Shown: positions 33,378 to 42,754, numbered from the stretch's first letter. The stretch: DNA of 64,000 nt from an uncultured Clostridia bacterium (GCA_947584415.1 CANPWN010000003.1:34391-98390), one strand, 5' to 3'. Numbers and translations are program-made. The notes: a model not told the origin generated them from the letters alone.

Positions 33378-33966
33378 TTTCCCTTCTCCCTTCCATTGCT
33401 TTTGAAAGCGTCACCTCGTCTGCATATTCAAGGTCACTGCCCATTGCTATGCCCTGTGCAAGTCTTGTGACTTTTATGCCCATAGGCTTTAATAATTTTG
33501 CAATATACATAGCTGTCGCGTCACCCTCAACATCAGGGTCGGTTGCCATGATGACTTCCTCAGTTTTAAGTTCTTGGATACGCTTGAGAAGTCCTTTTAT
33601 GTTGATATCATTTGGGCCTTTGCCGTCAAGAGGACTTAAAAGTCCAAACAACACATGATAAACACCATCATAGTTTTTAACTTTTTCCATTGAGATGATG
33701 TCCTTTGGCTCTTTGACAACACAAATCACTTTTCCAGAGCGTTTTTCACAGATGTCGCACACAGGCTTGTCCGTGTAATTTCCACACTTTGTGCAAAGTC
33801 CAATTTTTGATTTGACTTCTTTGATTGCCTCGGCGAAATTCTCCGCCCGCTCTTTTGAGCCTTCAATGATAGAATAGGCATATCTCTGTGCCGTCTTATA
33901 GCCAACGCCTGGCAAGGACCTAAAATACTCTATCAGCCTTTCAATAGGCTCATCAAACTTTGCCAT
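33370..33966 (-). CDS. recR: Recombination mediator RecR
   Basis: A 198-residue protein acting with RecF and RecO to load RecA at gaps. The N-terminal helix-hairpin-helix (LIEYFRSLPGVGYKTAQRYA), the C4 zinc finger (CTKCGNYTDKPVCDIC), the Toprim domain (ICVVKEPKDIISMEK ... VIMATDPDVEGDATAMYIA) and the LAQGIAMGSDLEYAD tail are in order. It starts one base after the ybaB stop, the usual dnaX-ybaB-recR coupling. Confidence 0.97.
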   Translation of the reverse strand: MAKFDEPIERLIEYFRSLPGVGYKTAQRYAYSIIEGSKERAENFAEAIKEVKSKIGLCTKCGNYTDKPVCDICEKRSGKVICVVKEPKDIISMEKVKNYDGVYHVLFGLLSPLDGKGPNDINIKGLLKRIQELKTEEVIMATDPDVEGDATAMYIAKLLKPMGIKVTRLAQGIAMGSDLEYADEVTLSKAMEGRREID

Positions 33967-33967
33967 A

Positions 33968-34288
33968 TCACATCCCTGGAATTTGAGGTATTGTTTCTTT
34001 TTCTGCTATGTCAATCTTTGCAATAACATCATTAAACGCACTTGTGATGAGGTCTTCAAGCATTTCAACATCATCAGGGTCAACAACTTCCTTTTTAATG
34101 TTTATTGACTTTAAGGTTTTGTTGCCAAACATTGTGATTGTCACTGCGCCGCCACCAACTGTGCTTGAAAATTCACGCGCATCAAGTTCTTCTCTTGCTC
34201 TTTGCATATCCTGTTGCATTTTTTGTGCTTGGCGCATGAGTTGTTGCATATTTCCTCCGCCAAAGCCACCAAAACCGCCATATCCCAT
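33968..34288 (-). CDS. YbaB/EbfC nucleoid-associated protein
   Basis: A 106-residue dimeric DNA-binding protein. MQQLMRQAQKMQQDMQRARE and EFSSTVGGGAVTITMFGNKT match the YbaB core, with a Gly/Phe-rich N-terminus (MGYGGFGGFGGGN) typical of Clostridia. The AAGGAG before the ATG lies at the end of dnaX. Known locally as ybaB. Confidence 0.95.
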   Translation of the reverse strand: MGYGGFGGFGGGNMQQLMRQAQKMQQDMQRAREELDAREFSSTVGGGAVTITMFGNKTLKSINIKKEVVDPDDVEMLEDLITSAFNDVIAKIDIAEKETIPQIPGM

Positions 34289-34295
34289 AGTTTTT

Positions 34296-35737
34296 TTACT
34301 CCTTTACTTTAAATTTTTCGCCAAACTCTTTTCTGAGCATAACTTCATCTTCGTCAACCTTAGAAGGCTTTATAATTTTTTCTTCCATCACAACTTTCAT
34401 CTCTCTTCCCTGCCAACTGAGTGCCCGTTCAAGTTCTCTCTTACCGTCTTCTAAAAGAGAGAGAACTGTTTTATCTGGCGTTCTTATAATAAGGTTTCCA
34501 TTTTCAATTGAAACATCTGTGATGTCGCCACACGCAACATGCAGTGCGACATGCCTGTTTTCTTTTAAATACAAAACGACCTTACCCCAAACATCTCTGA
34601 CACTGAGTGGCCCAACCTGATTAGTCAGTTTTTTTTTACTTCTTCACCTGTTATGCAAGCAATTGCCAAACTTTCAAGCAGAAGTCTTGTTGAGAGGGTG
34701 TATCTCAGTTCTGCCTCGCTTGACGCAAAAGTTTGCATGTATGAAATAAGCCGCTTGTCGTCAACGCGCTCCGCCTGAGCCACATATTTTTTAAGCACAT
34801 CATCAGGCAAATTTAATATTTCGCTCGGCCTAAGACAAGTTTTGCACACAAGAAGGTCACGCGCGTGCTTTGCCGCATCCTTTGCAAACACTGAAAGGTT
34901 TTTGCCAGAGGCATCAATATTGTTTATTAGCGTCAAAACGCCGCCCAAATCCTTGTCAATGATTTTATCAAAGAATTCAAGCAAAAGTTCATGGTCAGTT
35001 GTGCCAAGCACCTTCATGACCGCCTCTTTTGTGATGTGGCCGCCGGAATAAGCATTTATGCTGTCGGCAATGGACAAGGTGTCACGCACACTGCCTTCAC
35101 CTGCCGCGGCAATAAGTTTGATAGCGTCCATCTCTGCCTCAATGCCTTCCTGTTTAAAAATGCCCTCAAGCACTTTTGAAAGGCTGTCTATTGAAAGCAG
35201 TCTGAAATCAAATCTTGAACATCTTGAAATGATTGTTGCCGGAAGCTTATGCACTTCCGTGGTTGCCAAGATAAATATTATATATTCAGGGGGCTCTTCC
35301 AAAGTTTTCAATAACGCGTTAAAAGCACTGTCGGAGAGCATGTGCACTTCGTCTATGATATAAACTTTGTATTTTGCGCCAATTGGTGCAAACTTAACTT
35401 TTTCCCTAAGTTCCCTTATGTCATCAACCCTGTTGTTTGACGCAGCGTCAATTTCCACAACATTGACATCATTTGCTTGTTTGAGTTTTTTGCAAACTTC
35501 ACATTCTCCACATGGTGAGCCAGTTGTGTTGTTTTCACAATTGACTGCACGGGCAAAAATTTTTGCAACACTCGTTTTTCCAACTCCGCGTGAGCCGGTG
35601 AAAAGATAGGCATGAGAAATCTTGCCTGACAAAATTTGATTTGCCAGCGTCTTTGTGATATGCTCCTGACCAACAACCTCTTCAAAAGTCTGCGGCCTAT
35701 ATTTTCTGTAAAGTGCAAGATGTGAACTCATAGCCAT
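34296..35737 (-). CDS. dnaX: DNA polymerase III subunits tau/gamma, with likely programmed -1 frameshift
   Basis: The clamp-loader ATPase. Frame 0 runs from 35737 to TGA at 34627-34625 (370 residues): YRKYRPQTFEEVVGQEHI, Walker A GSRGVGKTS, zinc-binding CENNTTGSPCGECEVC, DEVHMLSDSAFNALLKTLEE and the sensor-1 region. Just before that stop the message reads GTA-AAA-AAA-AAC-TGA with nine A's (34637-34629). Slipping back one base gives KKKLTNQVGPLSVRDVWGK and then LYLKENRHVALHVACGD through to 34296, a further ~110 residues resembling the tau C-terminus. The short product would be gamma-like and the ~480-residue product tau-like. The downstream 92-codon frame (34574-34296) is therefore part of dnaX, not a gene. 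Confidence 0.88.
34629..34637 (-). promoter_or_regulatory. A9 slippery site in dnaX
   Basis: Nine consecutive A's on the coding strand immediately before C-TGA. It can act by ribosomal -1 slippage or by RNA polymerase slippage; the sequence cannot tell these apart. Confidence 0.8.
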
Positions 35738-35767
35738 ATTATATCCATTTCCCTTTTACAAATCAAC

Positions 35768-36517
35768 TTATTTGACGGAGTTTGCAATATTCAAAAAGGC
35801 GTCAACTTTGAGCGACACTCCGCCAAAAAGACCGCCGTCAATTCCTGTGGCAGAAAGAAGGGCTTGATAATTTTTCTCGTTCAAACTTCCGCCATACAAA
35901 AGTTGAATATCACGGCTGGCTTTCTCAGAAAAGTTTTCCAAGATGACCTTTCTTATTATCTTTGCAACAAATTCAACATCTTTGACTGTCGCATTGTTGC
36001 CTGTGCCTATTGCCCAAATTGGCTCATAGGCAATGATAACGCTTTCAAGTTCGTTTTCATAAAGACCTTTAAGGTCTTCTTCAAGTTGTTTTCTTATCAC
36101 TTCGCCGGTTTTCCCTGCGTTTTTGTCAAGTCCGCTTTCACCGACACAAAGGATACATTTTAGTCCATTTTTGAGTGAAGTTTTGATTTTTTTATTTATG
36201 AGTTTGTCGCTTTCCTTAAATTTGTTTCTTCTTTCACTGTGGCCAATTATGACATACTCGCCACCCACCGCCTTAATCATGTCGGCACTGATTTCACCAG
36301 TGAAAGCACCCTGCTCCTCATCACTGACATTTTGCGCGCCAAGTTTGATTTTGCTGCCACGAGTGAAGAAACTTGCAAGCGGCAAAGAGATGTATGGTGG
36401 GCAAATTATCACATCTGCTCTTTCGCCATTAAACAGCGAAACAAATTTTGTGAAATATGCCTTTGCCTCTTCAATGTTTTGGTTCATTTTAAAATTTGCA
36501 ACTATCAATTTTTTCAT
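35768..36517 (-). CDS. tpiA: Triosephosphate isomerase
   Basis: A 249-residue TIM barrel interconverting dihydroxyacetone phosphate and glyceraldehyde-3-P. It has NFKMN (catalytic Lys near the start), VIIGHSERR (catalytic His), AYEPIWAIGTG (catalytic Glu), and the phosphate loops YGGSLN and GGLFGGVSL. Its ATG overlaps the pgk stop by 4 nt. Confidence 0.97.
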   Translation of the reverse strand: MKKLIVANFKMNQNIEEAKAYFTKFVSLFNGERADVIICPPYISLPLASFFTRGSKIKLGAQNVSDEEQGAFTGEISADMIKAVGGEYVIIGHSERRNKFKESDKLINKKIKTSLKNGLKCILCVGESGLDKNAGKTGEVIRKQLEEDLKGLYENELESVIIAYEPIWAIGTGNNATVKDVEFVAKIIRKVILENFSEKASRDIQLLYGGSLNEKNYQALLSATGIDGGLFGGVSLKVDAFLNIANSVK

Positions 36518-37695
36518 ACCACTTTCTCCTGTATAACATCAATTCCAACCAGCGGTGCGCCTTCAAGAAGTTTCAATGTTGCTCCTCCGCCTGTTGAAAT
36601 GTGGTTTATCATTTTCACACAATGCGCTTGTTTAACCGCACTTATGCTGTCACCACCGCCCACAATTGAGTAAGCGGCACTTTTGCCAATCTTTTTGGCA
36701 ATTTTGAAAGTTCCTTTTTGGAATTTAGGGTCCTCATATTTGCCAAGAGGCCCGTTCCAGATGATTTGATTTGCTTTGCTGATTTCTCGTTCAAACAAGT
36801 TGATGGTTTTTGGGCCAATGTCAGAGCCAACCATTTCGCCGCTAAGTTCATCTGTCACAAAAGTCTTTTCTTTCTTGTCGCCAAACATGTAAGCAACATG
36901 GTCAACCGGCAGAACAATGCGTTTGTTTAGCGTTTTGGCCTGTGCCAAAACCTCTTCAGCCACTTTAACGCTGTCAACATCAACCAGGCTATGTCCAACA
37001 CTGTGACCCTCCGCCACAAGGAAGGCATAAGCCATAGCACCGCCAATCAAAATGACATCAGCAACTTTCATGATGTTCAACAGTGCGCCAATTTTATCAT
37101 CCACTTTGCCGCCACCAAAGATTGCAACAAAAGGCTTTTTTGGGGTTTTTATTGCATTTTCAATTATGTTCAATTCATTTTCAATCAAAAAGCCAACGGC
37201 ATTTGGCAAAAGTCTTGGAACGCCATAAGTTGATGCATGCTTTCTGTGTGATGTTCCAAACGCATCATTGACATAAATGTCCGCAAGCGAAGCGAGTTGC
37301 TTTGCAAACTCTGGGTCATTTTGCGTTTCTTCCTTATAAAATCTTACATTCTCCAGCACTAAAATGCTGCCTTCCGACATGCTTGCCACCTGCTCTTGAA
37401 CATCAGGGCCAATGGTCTTGTGTGCAAACTGCACCTTGCCTGGAAAATACTTCATAAGCAAAAGGGTTATAGGCCAAAGAGAAAGCCTGAAATCAAACCC
37501 ATTTGGTCTGCCAAGATGTGAGCAAATTATCACCTTCGCCCCTTTATCAACCAAATATCTTATTGTTGGCAATTCATTGACAAGTCTTGTGTTGTCAGAT
37601 ATTCTTCCTGCCTTGTTCATTGGCAAATTGAAGTCCGTTCTAAGGAAAACTCTTTTGCCTTTCAAATTGACAAGGTCGCGTATGCTTCTTTTCAT
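36514..37695 (-). CDS. pgk: Phosphoglycerate kinase
   Basis: A 393-residue monomer making ATP from 1,3-bisphosphoglycerate. RVFLRTDFNLPMN (substrate site), ICSHLGRPNG, LLENVRFYKEE-like VLENVRFYKEE, FGGGKVDDKIGAL and the nucleotide loop YSIVGGGDSISAVKQ are present. GGAGG precedes the ATG. Together with tpiA it forms the lower glycolysis pair of this run; gapA is not in the window. Confidence 0.97.
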   Translation of the reverse strand: MKRSIRDLVNLKGKRVFLRTDFNLPMNKAGRISDNTRLVNELPTIRYLVDKGAKVIICSHLGRPNGFDFRLSLWPITLLLMKYFPGKVQFAHKTIGPDVQEQVASMSEGSILVLENVRFYKEETQNDPEFAKQLASLADIYVNDAFGTSHRKHASTYGVPRLLPNAVGFLIENELNIIENAIKTPKKPFVAIFGGGKVDDKIGALLNIMKVADVILIGGAMAYAFLVAEGHSVGHSLVDVDSVKVAEEVLAQAKTLNKRIVLPVDHVAYMFGDKKEKTFVTDELSGEMVGSDIGPKTINLFEREISKANQIIWNGPLGKYEDPKFQKGTFKIAKKIGKSAAYSIVGGGDSISAVKQAHCVKMINHISTGGGATLKLLEGAPLVGIDVIQEKVV

Positions 37696-37708
37696 AATTC
37701 CTCCATAA

Positions 37709-38656
37709 TCATTTTACACTTTTTGTTCTAGTTTTCAAAATGTTTGCGCTCTCTTGCAAGAGTTTTAGGCTTTCATTTATGTCAGTTTGAAGTGCCAATT
37801 GCCGCTTTATGTCGCTGCCGGCTTTAAATGCTGCCGCATAAGCAAGAAAATGTTTGCGAAGATATTTGTTAAGCCACGCCTCAGGATAATGCTCTCTTAA
37901 AATTTCAACATGGCGGAAAATCATATCCATTTCGTCAACCTTTTTCCCTTTGATTAAAGAAAATATCCATGGCGAGCCGACCGCTCCTCTTCCAATCATA
38001 ACACCATCAACTTGGGTCTGTTTCATTTTTTGATAACTTTCTTCATCAACAACATCTCCGTTTCCAATGATTGGGATGTGACTGACCGCCTTTGCAAGCG
38101 CAATTGCATCATAGTCGACGCTGCCAGAAAACCCTTGTGCAAAAGTTCTGCCATGCACTGACACAAAACTTGCACCTGCCTCTTCGCACACGCGAATAAT
38201 TTGGGCTATGTCAACCTTGTCATATCCAAGTCGCACTTTAACGCTGACTGGTCTGTCCTTTGCCGCTTTGACGCACTCTGAAATAATGCACCCCATGGTA
38301 TTAAGGTCTTTCAAAAGCGCCGACCCCTCACCATTCTTGATTATTTTTGGTGCCGGGCAGCCCATGTTGATATCTATGCCTTCAAAGTGGCTTAAAATGT
38401 TGTTTTTGACGGCTTCTGCCATGACAAAGGGGTCTTTGCCAAAAATTTGAGCAAAAACAAGCCTTTCTTCTTTTTCTCTAATTGTCATGTCCTCAGTCTT
38501 TTTGCTGTTATGACGCATAGCCTCGGCAGAGAGCATTTCTGTAAACATTGCGTCCGCTCCGCATCTTTGACAAACGCACCTGAATCCAACATCGCTGTAA
38601 CCTGCAAGCGGTGCTAACAAGACTGCATCTTTAAAATCTAAGCCTTTAATTTCCAT
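37709..38656 (-). CDS. dusB: tRNA-dihydrouridine synthase, DusB-like
   Basis: A 315-residue FMN enzyme reducing specific uridines in tRNA. It has VLLAPLAGYSDVGFR (FMN site), FTEMLSAEAM, GIDINMGCPAPKI (catalytic Cys), VKVRLGYD, VHGRTFAQGFSGSVDYD, and IIGNGDV...GVMIGRGAVGSPW (phosphate binding). Subfamily B is the best fit for a Clostridia-like protein but the exact target uridine cannot be read. It lies 13 nt upstream of pgk. Confidence 0.9.
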   Translation of the reverse strand: MEIKGLDFKDAVLLAPLAGYSDVGFRCVCQRCGADAMFTEMLSAEAMRHNSKKTEDMTIREKEERLVFAQIFGKDPFVMAEAVKNNILSHFEGIDINMGCPAPKIIKNGEGSALLKDLNTMGCIISECVKAAKDRPVSVKVRLGYDKVDIAQIIRVCEEAGASFVSVHGRTFAQGFSGSVDYDAIALAKAVSHIPIIGNGDVVDEESYQKMKQTQVDGVMIGRGAVGSPWIFSLIKGKKVDEMDMIFRHVEILREHYPEAWLNKYLRKHFLAYAAAFKAGSDIKRQLALQTDINESLKLLQESANILKTRTKSVK

Positions 38657-38703
38657 GCTTTTATTTTAGCAAATTATTTCTCTTGTGCAAAATGATTTAT
38701 GCT

Positions 38704-40230
38704 TTAAGAAGATTCGTCACTCACAACTTTCTTTTTAAATATGTTTTTAAAAATTTCGGTGGTGATTGGCAGCGTGCATAAAACATAAATTGTTGCGCCC
38801 AAAATCACACTGAGCAAGACTTCAACCAGCGGAGGAAGGTCAAAATAAAAAAGCAGTGCATTAATTGAAAGGGTCATAAGCAAAGACGAAATAAGTGGAA
38901 GAGTGAGGTCAAAAAAGCCAACAGAAACCTTCCTTTTGTTTTTGATAAGCACCATAATGCAAACTACACTTGCAAAAGCAATGTTGCCAATCACCACACC
39001 AAAAATATTTATTTGTGGCAATGCAGTCAAAAAAATAACTGCAGTAACTTTGATTACTCCACCAACTATGTAAGCCGACATGCAATAATAAAAATGCCCC
39101 TTAGACTGCAAAATTGCAACAAAAAATTGCATAAGCGCTGTGATTAATGTTGAAATTATGCCAAAATATGTCAATTTCACCGCATAATCAATAAGTTCAC
39201 TTTCAAGCGAAGGATAAACGAAAATATAAAGAGGTCTGCTTATTGCGGCAATTCCAAATGTCAAAGGCAGAAGCACCAACCACATAATTTTTAAAGAATT
39301 TGCAATTGTGTTGTCCTGGTCTAAATTAAGTTTTGCTTCATCATACGCAACTGCCGGCAAGATTGCAGTTGAAATTGCAGAGGAAAGAATAAGTGGAAAA
39401 TTTAATATTGCTCCAACCACACCCGTCTCTAACCCAAAAAGCGAAGTCGCAAACCCTCTTTCAAACCCAGCGCGCATAAGGCACGAAACAACCACAAAAC
39501 TGTCAACAACCGAAACAAGTGGCAAAACCGAACTTCCAAGTGAAAGTGGAACAACCGCTTTTAAAAATGCCGCCGCCACATTTTTGTCCTTAACACTCAC
39601 AAATTTTGTTTTAAAGTGCATATATAAGCAGAGGAATATTATGCACGCAATCTCCCCCATTGTCACGCCTAAAAATGCGCCAAACACACCCGACTCAACT
39701 CCTTTTTTGCCAAATATAAAAGCAAACAAAAGCCCCAAGACAAATTTGACCGCCTGCTCCAAAATTTGACTTATTGCGGTTGGTGTCATGTTTTCATAAC
39801 CCTGAAAAACTCCGCGCATTGAAGCAATAACTCCGCCAAAAGGAATGAGAAAAAGCATAAGTTTGTAACTGCTGCTGCCTGCCGCCGCACCTTGCAAAAA
39901 GGCTATCTGGCTTGAAAGCAGACTTAAAGCAAGACCTCCCGCAAAACCAAATAAAATTGAATACAAAAGCGAAGTTTTGAGGAGTGATTTAATCTTGCCA
40001 AAATCACCTATTGCCCGCGCTTGCGAAACAAATTTGGACAGCGCTGTGCTCACCCCTGCGGTTGTCAAAATTAAAGCGAAAGAATAAACGCTCATGACAA
40101 GTTGAAAAACACCAATGCCCTCAATTCCAAGTATCGAAGTGAGCGGAAGGCGAAAAAAAGCGCCTAGCACTTTGCAAATGACACCACTCAAAACCAATAT
40201 CAAAGTCCCTTTTCCAATGCTTTTTGTCAT
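38704..40230 (-). CDS. SpoVB/MurJ-type lipid flippase (MOP superfamily)
   Basis: A 508-residue protein with about 14 membrane helices. The N-terminus GTLILVLSGVICKVLGAFFR then LPLTSILGIEGIGVFQLVM matches the SpoVB/YkvU branch of oligosaccharide-lipid flippases. Such proteins move lipid-linked sugars, for example cell-wall precursors, across the membrane. No other sporulation gene is visible here, so the name spoVB is not assigned. No good Shine-Dalgarno precedes the ATG (only AAAACTATTTTT). It is upstream of dusB by 47 nt on the same strand. Confidence 0.85.
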   Translation of the reverse strand: MTKSIGKGTLILVLSGVICKVLGAFFRLPLTSILGIEGIGVFQLVMSVYSFALILTTAGVSTALSKFVSQARAIGDFGKIKSLLKTSLLYSILFGFAGGLALSLLSSQIAFLQGAAAGSSSYKLMLFLIPFGGVIASMRGVFQGYENMTPTAISQILEQAVKFVLGLLFAFIFGKKGVESGVFGAFLGVTMGEIACIIFLCLYMHFKTKFVSVKDKNVAAAFLKAVVPLSLGSSVLPLVSVVDSFVVVSCLMRAGFERGFATSLFGLETGVVGAILNFPLILSSAISTAILPAVAYDEAKLNLDQDNTIANSLKIMWLVLLPLTFGIAAISRPLYIFVYPSLESELIDYAVKLTYFGIISTLITALMQFFVAILQSKGHFYYCMSAYIVGGVIKVTAVIFLTALPQINIFGVVIGNIAFASVVCIMVLIKNKRKVSVGFFDLTLPLISSLLMTLSINALLFYFDLPPLVEVLLSVILGATIYVLCTLPITTEIFKNIFKKKVVSDESS

Positions 40231-40272
40231 AAAAATAGTTTTATCTTATTAAAAAAACTTATGCAAAGGGTA

Positions 40273-40301
40273 TTTACAAACCAAAAAATTTATGTTATAC
40301 T
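40273..40301 (+). promoter_or_regulatory. Promoter of gene at 40325
   Basis: TTTACA at 40273-40278, 17 bp spacer, TATACT at 40296-40301 with TG just upstream (extended -10). Confidence 0.7.
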
Positions 40302-40324
40302 AAGGGCAAACAAAGGAGATTAAT

Positions 40325-40918
40325 ATGGCTGATACCGGAATTAATAGAGTAAAAGACCCTGAAATCAATAAAGCCCTCTGGGAAAGCAAAAATGCAGGAC
40401 TGATAACGGTTTTGGACCGCGTTCAAGGACAAGAGATTGATCCTGCGACCTTAAAAGGCGAAAAATGTTTGACCATCATGTTTTTCAGAGTTATATCTTA
40501 TTTTTACACAAAGTATGACAACCCCGACTACATTGACCAAGATGCCGAAGATTGGCTTCAAGGAAAAATTGCTTTGGAAAACTCCGCTATCACAAGCGCA
40601 CTTCAATGCAGAACCTTTTTAAAGCGTCTTCGTGAAAACTTTTCTGATTACGCTTCTTGCCAATATTTTGAAAGCATCTTCAATTTTAACCCTGATTACA
40701 ACCGACAAGTAGCTTACATGAAAGACTCAAACAATAAAATTGTTTTTTCACTTGAATCATACATGAACGGAGCAATGAACGGCAACAAACTTAAATCTCC
40801 AGCATCTCTCAAATTTGCACCTGACATATCAAAGGCTGTAAACGCACTTGACGAAAGTATTGATAAAGATGTTTATGCAAATGTTTCTCCATACAGTGCA
40901 GAAAAAAATATTAGATAA
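40325..40918 (+). CDS. Hypothetical protein
   Basis: A 197-residue soluble protein with no signal peptide or membrane helix. It is preceded by a promoter and AAAGGAG, and followed by a strong terminator, so it is a single-gene unit. The sequence is mixed alpha/beta, Tyr- and Asn-rich toward the C-terminus (FESIFNFNPDYNRQVAYMKD). I do not recognise a family. Confidence 0.65.
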   Translation: MADTGINRVKDPEINKALWESKNAGLITVLDRVQGQEIDPATLKGEKCLTIMFFRVISYFYTKYDNPDYIDQDAEDWLQGKIALENSAITSALQCRTFLKRLRENFSDYASCQYFESIFNFNPDYNRQVAYMKDSNNKIVFSLESYMNGAMNGNKLKSPASLKFAPDISKAVNALDESIDKDVYANVSPYSAEKNIR

Positions 40919-40925
40919 ACAAAAA

Positions 40926-40954
40926 ACAAGGCATTTTGATTGCCTTGTTTTTTT
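40926..40954. terminator. Bidirectional terminator
   Basis: ACAAGGCATTTTGATTGCCTTGT hairpin parts (8-bp arms) with A and T runs on both sides, between convergent genes at 40918 and 40953. Confidence 0.85.
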
Positions 40955-42392
40955 ATTTTGTTAAATCAATGTTGTTAGGTTTAAATGGGCTAAGTTTGTC
41001 TGGGCTAATACTACCAGTTGGCTTTACAGGAGGGGGATTAGGCTTACCCGCTCCAGTTTGGTTTGGGTGAATACTAACAGTTGGTTTCCCTGGGTCCACA
41101 ATACTGCCATGGCCACCAAGCCTTGGTGGTGGCTTGAGGGCTATATCTTCAGCCGTTAAAACATTTTCTTTTGGGGGCTGACTGACGCTCACTGGCTTTG
41201 TTGTTTCCGCTGGCGCATCCGTTGCCTTTGGCTGCAAAGAAATGTTTTCGCCAGCCTTTTCTGTTTGCACTGGCGTGTTAAGTATGTCCCGAACCTCATC
41301 AATTGGTGCAGGTGAAACAATCTGCTCTTCTGGTGCACTTGAAATTGGTGTGACAGGAACAATTGGCGTTTTTAAAATTTCTTTGTTGATTTTTGCACCA
41401 ATCATGATGTCTTTTTTCTTTTCAGTTTTTTCTTTTTTACCAGGTTTTGCTGATTTATATTTGTAAAGAGGTCCCGGTTTTGGACGCTTTGCAGAAGATG
41501 ACTTACCACCTTTTTTCTTTGCGCCGCTGCCCGCCACTTCTGTTTTTTTAATTTTTGGTGCTGACAAAGTTTCCAGTTTGTTTGAAACTTGGTCATATTC
41601 AATAACAGGCTTTGTGAAAATTTTGATGGTCTTTGGAAAGTCCTGAGGAAGTTCCTTTTTAATCTCTTTAAAACCGCCCTCTTTCAAAATCATTATGTCA
41701 AGTTTGCGCCTTAACTTTGTGTAAGTTGTGCTTTGATTTGGAAGGGCTTTGCTTTTTTCATGCTCTTCTTTGAGTTTTTCCAAAATGCGCTTGCACTTTT
41801 CTCCGCCCTTCTCAAGTACTTCCATCATCTCTAAGATGTAATATTCAGATTGAAGTTCAACAACAAATTCCCTTTCAATTCTTTTAAGGTCCTGCTGTTC
41901 AATAAACTCTTTTATCTTTTCGGAATTTTCATCTGCGTAGTCATCAATATCGTCCAAAATGTTGAACGCAGTTTTAAGTTTTTGAGTGAAAACTTCGTTA
42001 TAGTCTGCATAATATTGCGCCACAAAACTGATAATCTGGTCATCTTCAACGCTTTCAATAAGATAAAGATTGGCATAGCCTTTGTTATCTTCATGCCAAA
42101 ATTTAACCTTAAAATGAAGAGTAATGCAGCCAAGTTCACTTTCTGCAACAAGTTCGCCAAAATCTGTTGCAGTAAGTAATTTTTTAACCCCAACCAAAGT
42201 TGGTTTTATCTCAGGCAAAAGGGCGTATTTCCCATCCTCAGTGAAATTACCCAGAAGTTTATATTCCAAAATCTCGTCCAATTTATGCAAGCGATAGTAG
42301 TCAATAAAATCTGGGTCCTCTAACTTTTCACCTGTCCCATACACTATCCAAGTCGGTTTTGACTCAAGCGTGTCAACCTTGTCTTTCTTCAT
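40953..42392 (-). CDS. Hypothetical protein with Lys-rich and Pro-rich tail
   Basis: 479 residues in two parts. Residues 1-250 are folded, mixed alpha/beta, then helical and acidic (FNILDDIDDYADENSEKIKE). From about 285 on, the sequence is low-complexity: a Lys/Ser/Gly block (AGSGAKKKGGKSSSAKRPKP), then Pro/Thr/Val repeats ending in PPP-x-L/K-P-T-G-S-I segments. There is no membrane helix. The tail looks disordered and could bind nucleic acid or other proteins, but this is inference. The ATG lies six bases after a TATACT box with no ribosome binding site, suggesting a leaderless message. Confidence 0.65.
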   Translation of the reverse strand: MKKDKVDTLESKPTWIVYGTGEKLEDPDFIDYYRLHKLDEILEYKLLGNFTEDGKYALLPEIKPTLVGVKKLLTATDFGELVAESELGCITLHFKVKFWHEDNKGYANLYLIESVEDDQIISFVAQYYADYNEVFTQKLKTAFNILDDIDDYADENSEKIKEFIEQQDLKRIEREFVVELQSEYYILEMMEVLEKGGEKCKRILEKLKEEHEKSKALPNQSTTYTKLRRKLDIMILKEGGFKEIKKELPQDFPKTIKIFTKPVIEYDQVSNKLETLSAPKIKKTEVAGSGAKKKGGKSSSAKRPKPGPLYKYKSAKPGKKEKTEKKKDIMIGAKINKEILKTPIVPVTPISSAPEEQIVSPAPIDEVRDILNTPVQTEKAGENISLQPKATDAPAETTKPVSVSQPPKENVLTAEDIALKPPPRLGGHGSIVDPGKPTVSIHPNQTGAGKPNPPPVKPTGSISPDKLSPFKPNNIDLTK

Positions 42393-42398
42393 AATTTA

Positions 42399-42427
42399 AG
42401 TATACTACAAAATAATATTATTTGCAA
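42399..42427 (-). promoter_or_regulatory. Leaderless promoter candidate
   Basis: On the minus strand TTGCAA, 17 bp, TATACT, then TAAATT and ATG. The transcription start would fall on or next to the A of the start codon at 42392. Confidence 0.5.
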
Positions 42428-42442
42428 CAATTTTTTCAATTT

Positions 42443-42754
42443 CTATTTTCTTATAAAAGTCAAGCAATAAGGCTTTGCTCTGTAATCATTGACAGTTATG
42501 CCATTTGCAACGCAATGCCCGTCATGATTGAGCAAACACTCGGCGGAACATTTGATTTCAATTGTTTTTGAGTCCCTTTGCGGGCTATATTTTGGAATTC
42601 GCTCAAACAAATGTTTGGATGTGTCAATTTGCTGCTTTTCTTCGTCTGGCTCATAGTGAGAGCATAACATTCCCTTTGTGACCGCAATGCCTCTGGCTTT
42701 GCAAGTGAAGTGGTCATTATATTTGCACTTTAATTTTCTGCACCTAATATCCAT
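42443..42754 (-). CDS. DUF1540-type Cys-rich protein, two repeats
   Basis: A 103-residue protein with two similar Cys-rich units: IRCRKLKCKYNDHFTCKARG plus IAV...C (residues 3-37) and IKCSAECLLNHDGHCVANG plus ITV...YC (about 64-98). Each follows the DUF1540 spacing C-x3/4-C-x7-C-x-A-x2-I-x-V-x(n)-C, probably a small metal-binding fold. The ATG at 42754 follows AGAGGAG; the frame upstream of it is not used. The function of the family is unknown. Confidence 0.75.
   Translation of the reverse strand: MDIRCRKLKCKYNDHFTCKARGIAVTKGMLCSHYEPDEEKQQIDTSKHLFERIPKYSPQRDSKTIEIKCSAECLLNHDGHCVANGITVNDYRAKPYCLTFIRK

Noticed and set aside
34296-34574. Separate 92-codon gene downstream of dnaX
   Set aside because: It starts with TTG without a ribosome binding site and is the -1 frame continuation of dnaX through the A9 slippery site.
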